Part shown: one piece after another, positions 8,288-15,368 of the stretch
Layout of the letters: every line of letters begins with the position of its first letter
Numbering within the stretch: position 1 is the stretch's first letter
Assembly (NCBI GenBank): GCA_035559995.1
Contig: DATMAM010000061.1
Span: forward strand, 12,831 to 76,830
Direction of reading: 5' to 3'
From: DATMAM01 sp035559995
GTDB lineage: Bacteria > Desulfobacterota > Binatia > UBA9968
DNA length: 64,000 nucleotides
Translations under genes and position numbers: made by a program
The notes under the pieces: generated by a model
What the model saw: the letters and a program-made list of their open reading frames with translations, nothing else
Database searches by the model: none
Told to the model about the DNA's origin: nothing

Positions 8288-8788
8288 TTACGCCTGCGGG
8301 TCGAAATCAGGCCGGCACTTTCTCATCATTTCGCGCAGATCCCGGCGCAGCTCTTCGACCGTCGGCCGTCCGACGTACCAGTAGCCGCAATAAATGTTGT
8401 GGACCGTCAGGTCCGGCAGCAAACAAAACGCGTAGGGAATGGCGGTCTGGCCGCGCGACTTCGAAGTCTCGACGATGTCGAGCTCATGAATCACACGGCG
8501 CTTGTCGTCGCTCAAAAAGGGAAAGGTCGCGCCCAGCCCGGCTCGGAAGGCGGCGTTCACCTCGGGCGGATCGACGCTGATGACGCAGAGCTTGCAATAA
8601 TTGACCGCCAGCTCCTTTTGAAACTCTGTCAGCAGGCGCAACTGCACCTGGCATTTCGGTCACCAGTAACCGCGGTAGAAGATTACGATCAAGGGAAAGT
8701 TACCGGCGATCTCGGAAAGCTTCACCGGCTGGCCGTCGTGATCCGGCAGCTCCAAATCGGGAAAGCGGCTACCTTTCATCTGATTCAT
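8288..8788 (-). CDS. Peroxiredoxin-like (AhpC/TSA-redoxin) protein, probable selenoprotein read through UGA at codon 43
   Basis: Reading from the ATG at 8788 (GGAG 8 bases upstream) gives 42 residues ending FYRGYW, an in-frame TGA (8660-8662), then PKCQVQLRLLTEFQKEL to a normal stop. The family motif at this place is FYRGxWCPxC, so the UGA replaces the first cysteine of C-x-x-C, giving U43-P-K-C46. The total would be 166 residues, a normal redoxin length. The N-terminus (FPDLELPDHDGQPVKLSEIAGNFPLIVIFYR) is a typical thioredoxin-fold start, and the hairpin after the UGA fits a bacterial SECIS. Expected role: thiol- or selenol-based peroxide or disulfide reductase. It heads bolA-grxD. The alternative is a pseudogene or sequencing error. 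No sel genes are in the window. Confidence 0.82.
8633..8650 (-). promoter_or_regulatory. SECIS-like stem-loop after the in-frame UGA
   Basis: Nine bases after the UGA the minus strand reads CAGGUGC-AGUU-GCGCCUG, a 7-bp stem (one U-G wobble) with a 4-base loop AGUU. Known bacterial SECIS elements lie within the coding region, have the apical loop roughly 16-37 bases after the UGA and carry a G in the first loop positions. Here the loop starts 16 bases after the UGA and has G second. This is what SelB would bind to insert selenocysteine. Confidence 0.7.
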
Positions 8789-8805
8789 AGCCCGATCTCC
8801 GAAAA

Positions 8806-9075
8806 TTACCTCCGTGCCTTCGTCGCCTTTTCGATCGCTTGTTTGAGCTCGGCGTTTTCCTTCTCGAGATTTAGCTTTTCGTTGACCAGCTTTCCCAAAT
8901 TGCCCTCCATTTTCTCAGAGTTCTTCCTCGCCTCGGCCAGCTGCGCCTCGGCCGCGCGCAGTTGCTTTTCCACCTCCGGCAGTTTTCCAGCGCTCGGCCC
9001 CCAGATGATATAGCCGATAAAAAATCCCAAGATCAGAGCGCCGACCGAAACCGCTATCCAGTACTCCCTGGTCAT
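8806..9075 (-). CDS. Small membrane-anchored coiled-coil protein
   Basis: Start chosen at 9075, where GGGAGG sits 7 bases upstream; a longer frame lacks a site. The 89 residues comprise one N-terminal membrane helix (WIAVSVGALILGFFIGYIIWG) and a heptad-rich coiled coil (LPEVEKQLRAAEAQLAEARKN to ENAELKQAIEKATKARR). No family recognised. The gene ends 17 bases before the selenoperoxiredoxin start, so it may be the first gene of that operon. A structural or spacer role in the inner membrane is likely. Confidence 0.75.
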   Translation of the reverse strand: MTREYWIAVSVGALILGFFIGYIIWGPSAGKLPEVEKQLRAAEAQLAEARKNSEKMEGNLGKLVNEKLNLEKENAELKQAIEKATKARR

Positions 9076-9137
9076 ACCCTGGCCTCCCTCGCCGCGCTGC
9101 GGCTGACGATCCCTTATAGTCGCGCGGTCGGTTGCCG

Positions 9138-9866
9138 TCAACGAGAATTGGCGATCCAGTCGCGCGCGTCCAGAGATTGTCCCGTCACGTTGCGCGAACT
9201 ATCCGACGCCAGGTAGAGGAAAACTCCCGTGATCGCCTCGGGTTTGGGCAGCGTCTGCGGGTCCTCGTCGGGGTAGGCTTGCGCGCGCATCGCCGTTCTG
9301 GTCGCGCCGGGATTGACGGCGTTGACGCGAATGTTTTTATCCTTGAGCTCATCGGCCAGGACCTGCGTCAAACCCTCCAGGCCGAACTTGGATGCCGCAT
9401 ACGCCCCCCAGCGCCCGCGGCCGACCCTGCCCACGCCTGACGACACGTTGATGATCGAGCCTTCCCCCGAGGGAATCATGATCTTGAGCGCCTCTTTGCA
9501 CAGGACAAACGGGCCCGTGAGGTTGCACCGGATAACCTCCTCCCACGCCGCCAGAGGGTAATCGACGATGGGAGCGCGCGGCCCGAGAACGCTCGCGTTA
9601 TTCACCAAGATGTGAAGCGCGCCGTAAACCTTCACGGCAAATCGGACGACACCTTGCGCCTGGCGCGGTTTGGCGAGATCCGCCACTTTCCAGCTGACCG
9701 CGCCGCCCGCCGACTCGATCTCCGTTGCGGCAGCTTCGAGATCCGGTTTCCCGCGCGCGCATAGGACCACTTTTGCTCCCGCGCGCGCGTAAGCCTGGGC
9801 AATCGCCTTCCCGATGCCGCGACTTGCGCCCGTAATCAGCGCAACCTTGCCATCCAGCCTTTCCAT
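9138..9866 (-). CDS. Short-chain dehydrogenase/reductase
   Basis: A 242-residue classical SDR: GASRGIG cofactor motif near residue 14, LVNNASVLG, a catalytic serine in INVSSGVGRVG and the YAASKFG Tyr/Lys motif. The tail (VTGQSLDARDWIANSR) is shorter than FabG. Strand order and length fit an NAD(P)-dependent oxidoreductase of unknown substrate. It lies between a small membrane protein and an SGNH lipoprotein, all on the minus strand. Confidence 0.88.
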   Translation of the reverse strand: MERLDGKVALITGASRGIGKAIAQAYARAGAKVVLCARGKPDLEAAATEIESAGGAVSWKVADLAKPRQAQGVVRFAVKVYGALHILVNNASVLGPRAPIVDYPLAAWEEVIRCNLTGPFVLCKEALKIMIPSGEGSIINVSSGVGRVGRGRWGAYAASKFGLEGLTQVLADELKDKNIRVNAVNPGATRTAMRAQAYPDEDPQTLPKPEAITGVFLYLASDSSRNVTGQSLDARDWIANSR

Positions 9867-9888
9867 CGCGCCATCAACCCGGTTGGCC

Positions 9889-10539
9889 TTAGCCCCGCAG
9901 AGCGGCCTCTGAGAGGAGCGGCTTTACGGCGCGGAAAACCCTTTCCGCCAAAAGCCGGTAACCGGCGCCGTTCGGATGAATTCGATCACTGCTGAGTTTA
10001 GGGTCCGAAAGCACGCCTTGCAACGCGTCGGGGACGAGCAACGCCCCGTGTCGCGCCGCCAGATCCTTGTAGAGCGGGCCGTACTCGTCGGTAAACAGCC
10101 CCAGCCGTAAGCCGACCAGCGCGACCATGGCGCCGCTGGCCTGCACGCGCTCGATGATCTGTGCGAGATTTTTCTCGGTTTGGTCAAGCGGGACTCGCTG
10201 CGAAAAATCGTTGCCACCCAAAAGCACAATCACGAGCCGCGGGTTATGGCGCAGCACCTCGGCTTCCAGCCGCGCGAGCGCGTCGGCGGAGGTGTCGCCG
10301 CGCCTGCCCGCGTTGATGACCGGATAGCTGAGCCGGCGCGCCAGCACGGACGGATAATCCTCGCCCTTTTCGGCTCCCACTCCCTCGGTCAGGCTGTCGC
10401 CAAAGCAAACGACCGTCGTCCCCTGCGAGTTGCGATTCCGGATCCCGCGGTAATCGTTGTCCTGACAGGAAGACAGCGCCAAAGCGACGCTCAGCAGGAT
10501 CCAGCGCTTGGCTGCAAGCGATTGCCGTATCGCGCCCAC
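9889..10539 (-). CDS. SGNH/GDSL hydrolase, lipoprotein
   Basis: A 216-residue esterase-like protein. A signal peptide with lipobox (LALSSC) ends near residue 25, so it is probably a periplasmic-facing lipoprotein. The SGNH blocks are all visible: VVCFGDSLTEGVG (Ser nucleophile), INAGRRGDT (block II Gly), LLGGNDF (block III Asn) and DRIHPNGAGY (Asp/His). It resembles TesA-type arylesterase/lysophospholipase and is a paralogue of the gene at 25475. It diverges from the SAM-riboswitch operon. Confidence 0.88.
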   Translation of the reverse strand: MGAIRQSLAAKRWILLSVALALSSCQDNDYRGIRNRNSQGTTVVCFGDSLTEGVGAEKGEDYPSVLARRLSYPVINAGRRGDTSADALARLEAEVLRHNPRLVIVLLGGNDFSQRVPLDQTEKNLAQIIERVQASGAMVALVGLRLGLFTDEYGPLYKDLAARHGALLVPDALQGVLSDPKLSSDRIHPNGAGYRLLAERVFRAVKPLLSEAALRG

Positions 10540-10601
10540 GCTTTCGGGAAACTAGCGAGCGCCAGGCGCGGCTGTCAACCGCACCGCGGTTGGCCCGCGC
10601 C

Positions 10602-10628
10602 TTGACTCGGACGGGTCGCTGATATAGG
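10602..10628 (+). promoter_or_regulatory. Candidate sigma-70 promoter for the SAM-riboswitch operon
   Basis: TTGACT at 10602-10607 and TATAGG at 10623-10628 are separated by 15 bases, a little short. The predicted transcript would start about 20 bases before the riboswitch P1 helix. No better pair was seen between the divergent genes. Confidence 0.45.
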
Positions 10629-10653
10629 CTTCCCTCGAATATCGATCTGGACA

Positions 10654-10763
10654 CCTTATCCAGAGTGGCGGAGGGAGCGGCCCTGAGAAGCCACAGCAAC
10701 CGGTTCCATCGTTGAGATGGAGCGCTGGTGCTAATTCCCGCCCCCGCAGGGGGAAAGATAAGG
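10654..10763 (+). promoter_or_regulatory. SAM-I (S-box) riboswitch
   Basis: The P1 strands CCTTATC (10654-10660) and GATAAGG (10757-10763) pair perfectly. Between them are the invariant S-box blocks: CAGAGTGGCGGAGGGA, CGGCCC-TGA-GAAGCC, AGCAACCGG, GGTGCTAATTCC and GAAAGATAAGG. A GC-rich P4 (CCCCCGCAGGGGG) is present. This matches the SAM-I consensus throughout. S-adenosylmethionine binding would stabilise P1 and allow the downstream terminator to form, shutting the operon when methionine/SAM is plentiful. Confidence 0.97.
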
Positions 10764-10771
10764 TGAGGGAG

Positions 10772-10806
10772 ACCTCTTCTTATCCCCGGGAAGAGGTTTT
10801 TTTTTT
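10772..10806 (+). terminator. Riboswitch-controlled intrinsic terminator
   Basis: ACCTCTTC (10772-10779) pairs with GAAGAGGT (10790-10797), followed by ten T residues through 10806, only 14 bases before the moeB start. CTTATC at 10779-10784 repeats the 5' P1 strand, so the GATAAG of P1 can pair with it instead as antiterminator. The whole on/off switch is legible. Confidence 0.93.
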
Positions 10807-10820
10807 GGCCGCCGCAAGAA

Positions 10821-11600
10821 ATGACCTTACGGCTCACGCCCGAACAAGTTGAACGCTACAGCCGGCAACTCATGATCCCGGAGTTCGGCGGACCGGGCCA
10901 GATCCGGCTCCGCCAGGGCAAAGTGCTGGTGGTGGGCGCGGGAGGACTGGGTTCGCCTGCGGCTTTTTATCTCGCGGCCGCCGGCGTCGGCACTCTGGGG
11001 ATCGTCGACCACGATCGAGTGGAGCTCTCCAACTTGCAGCGGCAAATTCTCCATTCGACATTCGATCTCGGAAAAGAAAAAGTCGCATCGGCCAAGGAAA
11101 AACTCGCGCAGGTCAATCCCGAGGTCGAGGTACGGACATACGCGACCTTGCTGGATGAAACCAACGCGGCCGAGATCTTCGAGCCGTACGACTTCATCGT
11201 TGACGGCAGCGACAACTTCGCCACCAAATTCCTCGTCAACGATGTCGCGGTGACAATGAAAAAGCCGTTCTCCCACGCGGGCGTTTTGCGTCTTCAGGGG
11301 CAGACGATGACGGTGATTCCCGGCAAGAGCGCCTGTTACCGCTGCGTCTTCAGGGAGCCGCCGCCGCCGGGAGAAATTCCGGGCTGCCAGCAAGCGGGGA
11401 TTCTGGGGAGCATCGCCGGCACGATCGGCTCGATCCAGGCGACCGAAGCGATCAAGTTCCTGGCCGGGATGGAAGCCGAGCTGCTCGTCGACCGTCTGCT
11501 CGTCTACGACGCCAAAAACCTGAGTTTGCGGATCGTGGCGGTTCGGCGGGATCCGGGCTGCGCCGTCTGCCAGGAAAGAAGGCCGGCGATCCTGGATTGA
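10821..11600 (+). CDS. moeB: MoeB/ThiF-type adenylyltransferase for a sulfur-carrier protein
   Basis: A 259-residue E1-like enzyme that adenylates the C-terminal glycine of a MoaD/ThiS-type carrier. The ATP site VVGAGGLGSPAAFYLAAAGVG, the DHDRVELSNLQRQ motif, a conserved cysteine (C189 in IPGCQQAGILGSIAG) and two CxxC zinc pairs (CYRC, CAVC) are present. There is no rhodanese domain, so another protein must provide the sulfur. First gene after the SAM riboswitch; the carrier itself is two genes downstream. The ribosome site is weak. By context it serves amino-acid sulfur metabolism rather than, or as well as, molybdopterin synthesis. Confidence 0.92.
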   Translation: MTLRLTPEQVERYSRQLMIPEFGGPGQIRLRQGKVLVVGAGGLGSPAAFYLAAAGVGTLGIVDHDRVELSNLQRQILHSTFDLGKEKVASAKEKLAQVNPEVEVRTYATLLDETNAAEIFEPYDFIVDGSDNFATKFLVNDVAVTMKKPFSHAGVLRLQGQTMTVIPGKSACYRCVFREPPPPGEIPGCQQAGILGSIAGTIGSIQATEAIKFLAGMEAELLVDRLLVYDAKNLSLRIVAVRRDPGCAVCQERRPAILD

Positions 11601-11613
11601 GCGGAGGAAAAAA

Positions 11614-12879
11614 ATGGGCTTTACCGAAGGACTCAAGTGCAGGGAATGCGGGCAAGAATATCCCGAAGCCCCGCTCTATGCCTGCGGCTCATGTTTCGGA
11701 CCGCTCGAGGTCGTTTACGACTACGCGGCGATCAAGAAAAACCTGAGCCGGGAGAAAATCGCCTCTCGCGCTCCCAACCTCTGGCGCTACCGGGAACTTC
11801 TGCCGGTTCATGCCGAGCCTCAGGTGGGGCTTTATTCGGGATTCACGCCGCTCATCCGCGCGCGCCGCCTGGAAGACGCGCTCGGGGTGAGGGAGCTTTA
11901 CATCAAGGACGACTCGGTTAATCACCCGTCGTTTTCCTACAAAGATCGCGTCGTTTCCGTCGCGATCTCCAAGGCGATCGAGTTCGGCTACGATACCGTC
12001 TCGTGCGCGTCTACGGGAAACCTCGCAAACGCGGTCGCCGCGCACGCGGCCAAGGCGGGCCTCAACTGCTACGTTTTTATTCCCGCGGGATTGGAACAGG
12101 GAAAAATCATCGGCTGCGCGATCTACGGCCCGCGAACCGTGGCGATTCGGGGCACCTATGACGACGTCAACCGGCTCTGCAGCGAGATCGCGGACAAATA
12201 CTCCTGGGCGTTCGTGAACGTAAACCTCCGGCCGTATTACGCTGAAGGCGCCAAGACGCACGCGTTCGAGATCGCCGAGCAGCTGGGCTGGCGCCTCCCG
12301 CGCCATCTCGTGGTCGGCTCGGCGGGCGGCACGATCCTCCCGAAATTGGCGAAAGCTTTCCGAGAGCTGAGAGAGCTGGGGTTGGCGCAGGGCCACTGCA
12401 GCCTTTACGCGGCGCAGGCAAGCGGCTGCGCGCCGATCGTCGAAGCGCTCAAAAGCGGCGCGGATCTGATTCGGCCGGTAAAACCGAGAACCATCGCCAG
12501 TTCCATCGCGATCGGAGATCCCGCCGACGGCGACTACGTGCTCAGAGCGGTCAAGGAGAGCGGCGGCTGGGGAGAGAGCGTTTCCGACGAGGAGATCCTG
12601 GAAGGCATCAAGCTGCTGGCGCGCACCGAGGGGATCTTCACGGAGCCGGCCGGGGGAACCGAAGTGGCCGTCGCCCGGAAATTGATTCAGCAAGGAAGAA
12701 TCCCGCGCGACGAGCCGATCGTCATCAGCGTCACGGGGAACGGCTACAAAACTCTCGAGGTAGTCGCCGGCGCGGTGGAGAAACCGCTCGCCATCGACGC
12801 TGATCTCAGAAGCTTCGAGCGGCTTTACGCGGAACTCGACGGCGCGCCGGGAAACAAGGTCGGCGCGAGCCCCGCTTAG
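11614..12879 (+). CDS. thrC: Threonine-synthase-like PLP enzyme
   Basis: A 421-residue fold-type II PLP enzyme. The N-terminus has a zinc ribbon (CRECGQEYPE...CGSC), the PLP lysine is K110 in HPSFSYKDRV (family: SFKDR), and TGNLANAVAAHAAKAG and GSAGGTILPKL form the phosphate cradle. Threonine synthase acts on O-phosphohomoserine, also a homocysteine precursor in some organisms. Lying between moeB and a MoaD-like carrier under a SAM riboswitch, it could be the true threonine synthase or a homologue that accepts sulfur to make homocysteine; the latter is inference. Starts 13 bases after moeB with GGAGG. Confidence 0.85.
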   Translation: MGFTEGLKCRECGQEYPEAPLYACGSCFGPLEVVYDYAAIKKNLSREKIASRAPNLWRYRELLPVHAEPQVGLYSGFTPLIRARRLEDALGVRELYIKDDSVNHPSFSYKDRVVSVAISKAIEFGYDTVSCASTGNLANAVAAHAAKAGLNCYVFIPAGLEQGKIIGCAIYGPRTVAIRGTYDDVNRLCSEIADKYSWAFVNVNLRPYYAEGAKTHAFEIAEQLGWRLPRHLVVGSAGGTILPKLAKAFRELRELGLAQGHCSLYAAQASGCAPIVEALKSGADLIRPVKPRTIASSIAIGDPADGDYVLRAVKESGGWGESVSDEEILEGIKLLARTEGIFTEPAGGTEVAVARKLIQQGRIPRDEPIVISVTGNGYKTLEVVAGAVEKPLAIDADLRSFERLYAELDGAPGNKVGASPA

Positions 12880-12970
12880 CAGCGCAAGCTTTCGATGCAA
12901 GAACCGCCGCTTGCAAAGGTGCGGGCGGACATTTTATAAAAATTTTGTCGGCTACAGGAGGAGAAATGAC

Positions 12971-13246
12971 ATGGTGAGTGTTCGCGTACCCACACCGCTC
13001 AGAAAATTCACCAACGGCGCTGACGAAGTGAGCGCGACGGGAAGCACGGTCCGTTCCCTGGTGGACGATCTGGAGCAGCGATACCCCGGGATCAAAGAGC
13101 GCATCTGCGATGAGACGGGAAAAATCCGCCGCTTCGTCAACGTTTATGTGAACGGCGACGACATCCGTTTTCTGCAAAATCTCGAGACCGCGCTGAAAGA
13201 CGGGGACACCATCTCGATCGTTCCCGCGATCGCGGGCGGCTGCTAA
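12971..13246 (+). CDS. MoaD/ThiS-family sulfur-carrier protein ending Gly-Gly-Cys
   Basis: Start at 12971 follows AGGAGGAG; the upstream in-frame extension has no site. The 91 residues form a ubiquitin-like fold (VSVRVPTPLRKFTNG; FVNVYVNGDDIRFLQNLETAL; DGDTISIVPAIAGGC). Carriers of this type are adenylated at a terminal Gly-Gly and converted to a thiocarboxylate that donates sulfur (CysO for cysteine in Mycobacterium, HcyS for homocysteine in Wolinella). Here one extra cysteine follows the Gly-Gly, so a protease would need to trim it before activation. No JAMM protease is visible in the window. Confidence 0.92.
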   Translation: MVSVRVPTPLRKFTNGADEVSATGSTVRSLVDDLEQRYPGIKERICDETGKIRRFVNVYVNGDDIRFLQNLETALKDGDTISIVPAIAGGC

Positions 13247-13257
13247 AGATACCCGCT

Positions 13258-14259
13258 ATGCCACGGCCCGCTATCGTGCCGCGGGGGCCCGTCTGCGCTC
13301 CCCGAGAGCTCAAGGTCGTCGATTCGGTTCTCGATCTGGTGGGCGATACCCCGCTTTTGGAAATCAAAAAGATTCGCCGCGGCATCGCGCCCGCAGTGCG
13401 CATCTTCGCCAAGCTCGAGGGATTTAATCCCGGCGGCTCGGTCAAAGACCGTGCCGCGTTAAAAATGGTCCAGGAGGGAATCCGGTCCGGCGAGCTCAGG
13501 GAGGGAAAGACGATCCTCGAGTCGAGCTCCGGCAACACCGGCATCGCGCTCGCGCTGATCGGCAGAGTGCTCGGCTATCCCGTGGAGCTTGTGATTCCCG
13601 CCAACGTGAGCAAAGAGCGCCAGGCGATCATCGAGGCCCTGGGCGCGAAGGTGATCTTGAGCGACCGGATGGAGGGCTCCGACGGCGCGATCCGTCTCTG
13701 CCGGCGGATCCTCGAGGAAAATCCCGATCGCTACTTCAAACCGGACCAGTATTTCAACGAGGCCAACCCGCGCGCGCATTACGAAACGACCGGGCCCGAG
13801 ATTTACCGCCAAACCGAAGGCAAGATCACCCACTTTGTCGCGGGCATCGGGACCGGCGGAACGGTCATGGGATGCGGCCGGTTTCTGAAAGAGAAAGACC
13901 CGAAAATCAAAATCATCGCCGTCGAACCCGACGACGCGCTCCACGGGCTCGAAGGCCTCAAGCACATGGCGAGCTCCATCGTCCCCGGCATTTATCACGA
14001 GGAAGAACTCGACGAAAAAATCTCCGTCTCGACCGAGGCGGCCTACGACATGGTCTATCGCCTGAGCCAAGAGGAGGGCGTGCTCGTTGGCCAATCCTCG
14101 GGCGCGGCGATGGAGGCGGCGCTGCAGGTCGCGCGCCGCCTCCGTTGGGGCACGATCGTCGTCATTTTTCCAGATTTCGGCGACAAGTATCTGAGCACAA
14201 ATCTCTGGGTCGGCTGGCGCGAGCGGCTGCCCGCCGGCGACCTCAGATTTTCGATCTAA
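13258..14259 (+). CDS. cysM: Cysteine synthase family (CysK/CysM type) PLP enzyme
   Basis: A 333-residue beta-replacement enzyme. The PLP lysine is K63 in NPGGSVKDRAAL; the Asn loop is ESSSGNTGIAL and the phosphate loop GIGTGGTVMG; GQSSGAAM is near the C-terminus. It replaces the 3-leaving group of O-acetyl- or O-phosphoserine (or a homologue) with sulfur. Eleven bases after the sulfur carrier, it is the natural partner for a thiocarboxylate donor as in the mycobacterial CysM-CysO pair; sulfide use cannot be excluded. Cytoplasmic. Last gene of the riboswitch operon. About 18 residues precede the conserved core. Confidence 0.9.
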   Translation: MPRPAIVPRGPVCAPRELKVVDSVLDLVGDTPLLEIKKIRRGIAPAVRIFAKLEGFNPGGSVKDRAALKMVQEGIRSGELREGKTILESSSGNTGIALALIGRVLGYPVELVIPANVSKERQAIIEALGAKVILSDRMEGSDGAIRLCRRILEENPDRYFKPDQYFNEANPRAHYETTGPEIYRQTEGKITHFVAGIGTGGTVMGCGRFLKEKDPKIKIIAVEPDDALHGLEGLKHMASSIVPGIYHEEELDEKISVSTEAAYDMVYRLSQEEGVLVGQSSGAAMEAALQVARRLRWGTIVVIFPDFGDKYLSTNLWVGWRERLPAGDLRFSI

Positions 14260-14276
14260 CGATTGGCCAAAGGATG

Positions 14277-14738
14277 CTACTGCGCCGAGGCCGAGATCGA
14301 GAGGATCAAGACGCCGCCTTCGTGAGGGGGCCCGCCTAACAGCAGATTCCCGCCTTCCCGAAGTTTCACGGTCGTGTCGAGGAGGGGCTTCTCGCCTTCC
14401 AAGAGACGGACCTTCAGGGACAGTTGATTGTTTTGCCGCTCTTGCGGCGTTACCTTGAGCGACCGGCCGCCGGGAATGTCGAACGTGGTGTCGGCGCGCC
14501 ACGCCGCCCTTTGAGTGTCCTGCCTGAGCAGCCGGTAACACCGGTACTTGAACACTTTGAGCTCGCTCATTCTGGCGAGCTTGGGATCGCAGTCCGTGGC
14601 CTGGTTGCTGGCCAGAATGGAGCCGATACGCAGCTGAATCGGCGGCGCAGCCTCGCCGGCGTTCAGCCCCCGCGCGATGAGAACGAAGCCGAGGCTAAAA
14701 GCCGGGACTTGCCGTAGCGGATTCCTCAGAAAGCGCAT
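14277..14738 (-). CDS. Secreted protein of unknown function
   Basis: A 153-residue protein with a signal-peptide-like N-terminus (FSLGFVLIARGLNAGEA). The rest looks all-beta (FDIPGGRSLKVTPQERQNNQLSLKVRLLEG; LLDTTVKLREGGNLLLGGP), reminiscent of small periplasmic beta domains with a DIPGGRSL turn. No named family is recognised. It overlaps the 3' end of the anti-sigma gene by 44 bases in another frame, so it is probably translated from the same sigma/anti-sigma transcript. May be a regulon member or a sensor subunit. Confidence 0.6.
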   Translation of the reverse strand: MRFLRNPLRQVPAFSLGFVLIARGLNAGEAAPPIQLRIGSILASNQATDCDPKLARMSELKVFKYRCYRLLRQDTQRAAWRADTTFDIPGGRSLKVTPQERQNNQLSLKVRLLEGEKPLLDTTVKLREGGNLLLGGPPHEGGVLILSISASAQ

Positions 14739-15228
14739 CCTGGTTTTCTACGTCTTCAAAAAGCCAGATGACCGTCGTTCTCGTTTCCGCCTCGCGGAAC
14801 AGAGCGATATTGGCGCCGTGCCCGTCGATCGACTCGACGAACGCGAAATTGTTTCGCGTGCGAAAATCAGTCAAGTAGGTGGCCACCCCGAGGAGCGCGA
14901 CCCCCAGCGCAACGGCGGCCGAAACCAGCCACGCCGGGCGAAGCCGCAAAGCATCCAAACCGAGATAATCGCGCAGCCGCCGGGGCCACCAAGCGCGCTC
15001 CCCGATGCGCGTCGCCACCTTCGGCCAAATCGTTTGCCAGCTCGCCTCCGAAGCGCGCGCCTGAAGAGCGCTCTTGAGCACGTCGTCCAGCCGCTCGAGG
15101 CGCGCCAGCTCCGCGCGGCAGGAGGGACAGCGTTCCAAGTGGCCTTGCACCCGCTTTGCCGTCGGCGCCTCGACTTCGCCGTCCAGGCACGCGCTCAGCA
15201 GCTCACTCATCTGTTCGCATTCCGTCAT
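14695..15228 (-). CDS. Zinc-finger (zf-HC2) anti-sigma factor, membrane-anchored
   Basis: A 177-residue protein with the ZAS motif HLERCPSC (His...Cys-x-x-Cys) near residue 30, which in the family binds the ECF sigma factor in the cytoplasm. One membrane helix (LVSAAVALGVALLGVATYL) lies near residues 100-120, and a short C-terminal periplasmic segment follows. It lies downstream of an ECF sigma gene. Redox or envelope stress sensing is typical of the family; the signal is unknown here. Confidence 0.88.
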   Translation of the reverse strand: MTECEQMSELLSACLDGEVEAPTAKRVQGHLERCPSCRAELARLERLDDVLKSALQARASEASWQTIWPKVATRIGERAWWPRRLRDYLGLDALRLRPAWLVSAAVALGVALLGVATYLTDFRTRNNFAFVESIDGHGANIALFREAETRTTVIWLFEDVENQDALSEESATASPGF

Positions 15229-15233
15229 GGCGC

Positions 15234-15368
15234 TAGGAGCCTGTCCGAGAAATGTCGCTCGTCAAAAATCAACCTCACAGAATGCCCCAGGATCGACGAT
15301 CGCCGACGCGGGAGGGGTTTTGCGACCCCTGAAAACGGTCATTTTGGTATTACTCGGACACACTCCTA
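15234..15368. mobile_element. MITE-like inverted-repeat element between sigma and anti-sigma genes
   Basis: CTAGGAGCCTGTCCGAG (15233-15249) and CTCGGACACACTCCTAG (15353-15369) are inverted copies matching at 15 of 17 bases, with partial matches continuing inward (AAT). TA dinucleotides at 15234-15235 and 15367-15368 flank the core, as expected for TA-targeting IS630/Tc1-like elements. The 131-base interior codes for nothing. The right TA and CTAG supply the sigma-factor stop codon. Confidence 0.6.
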
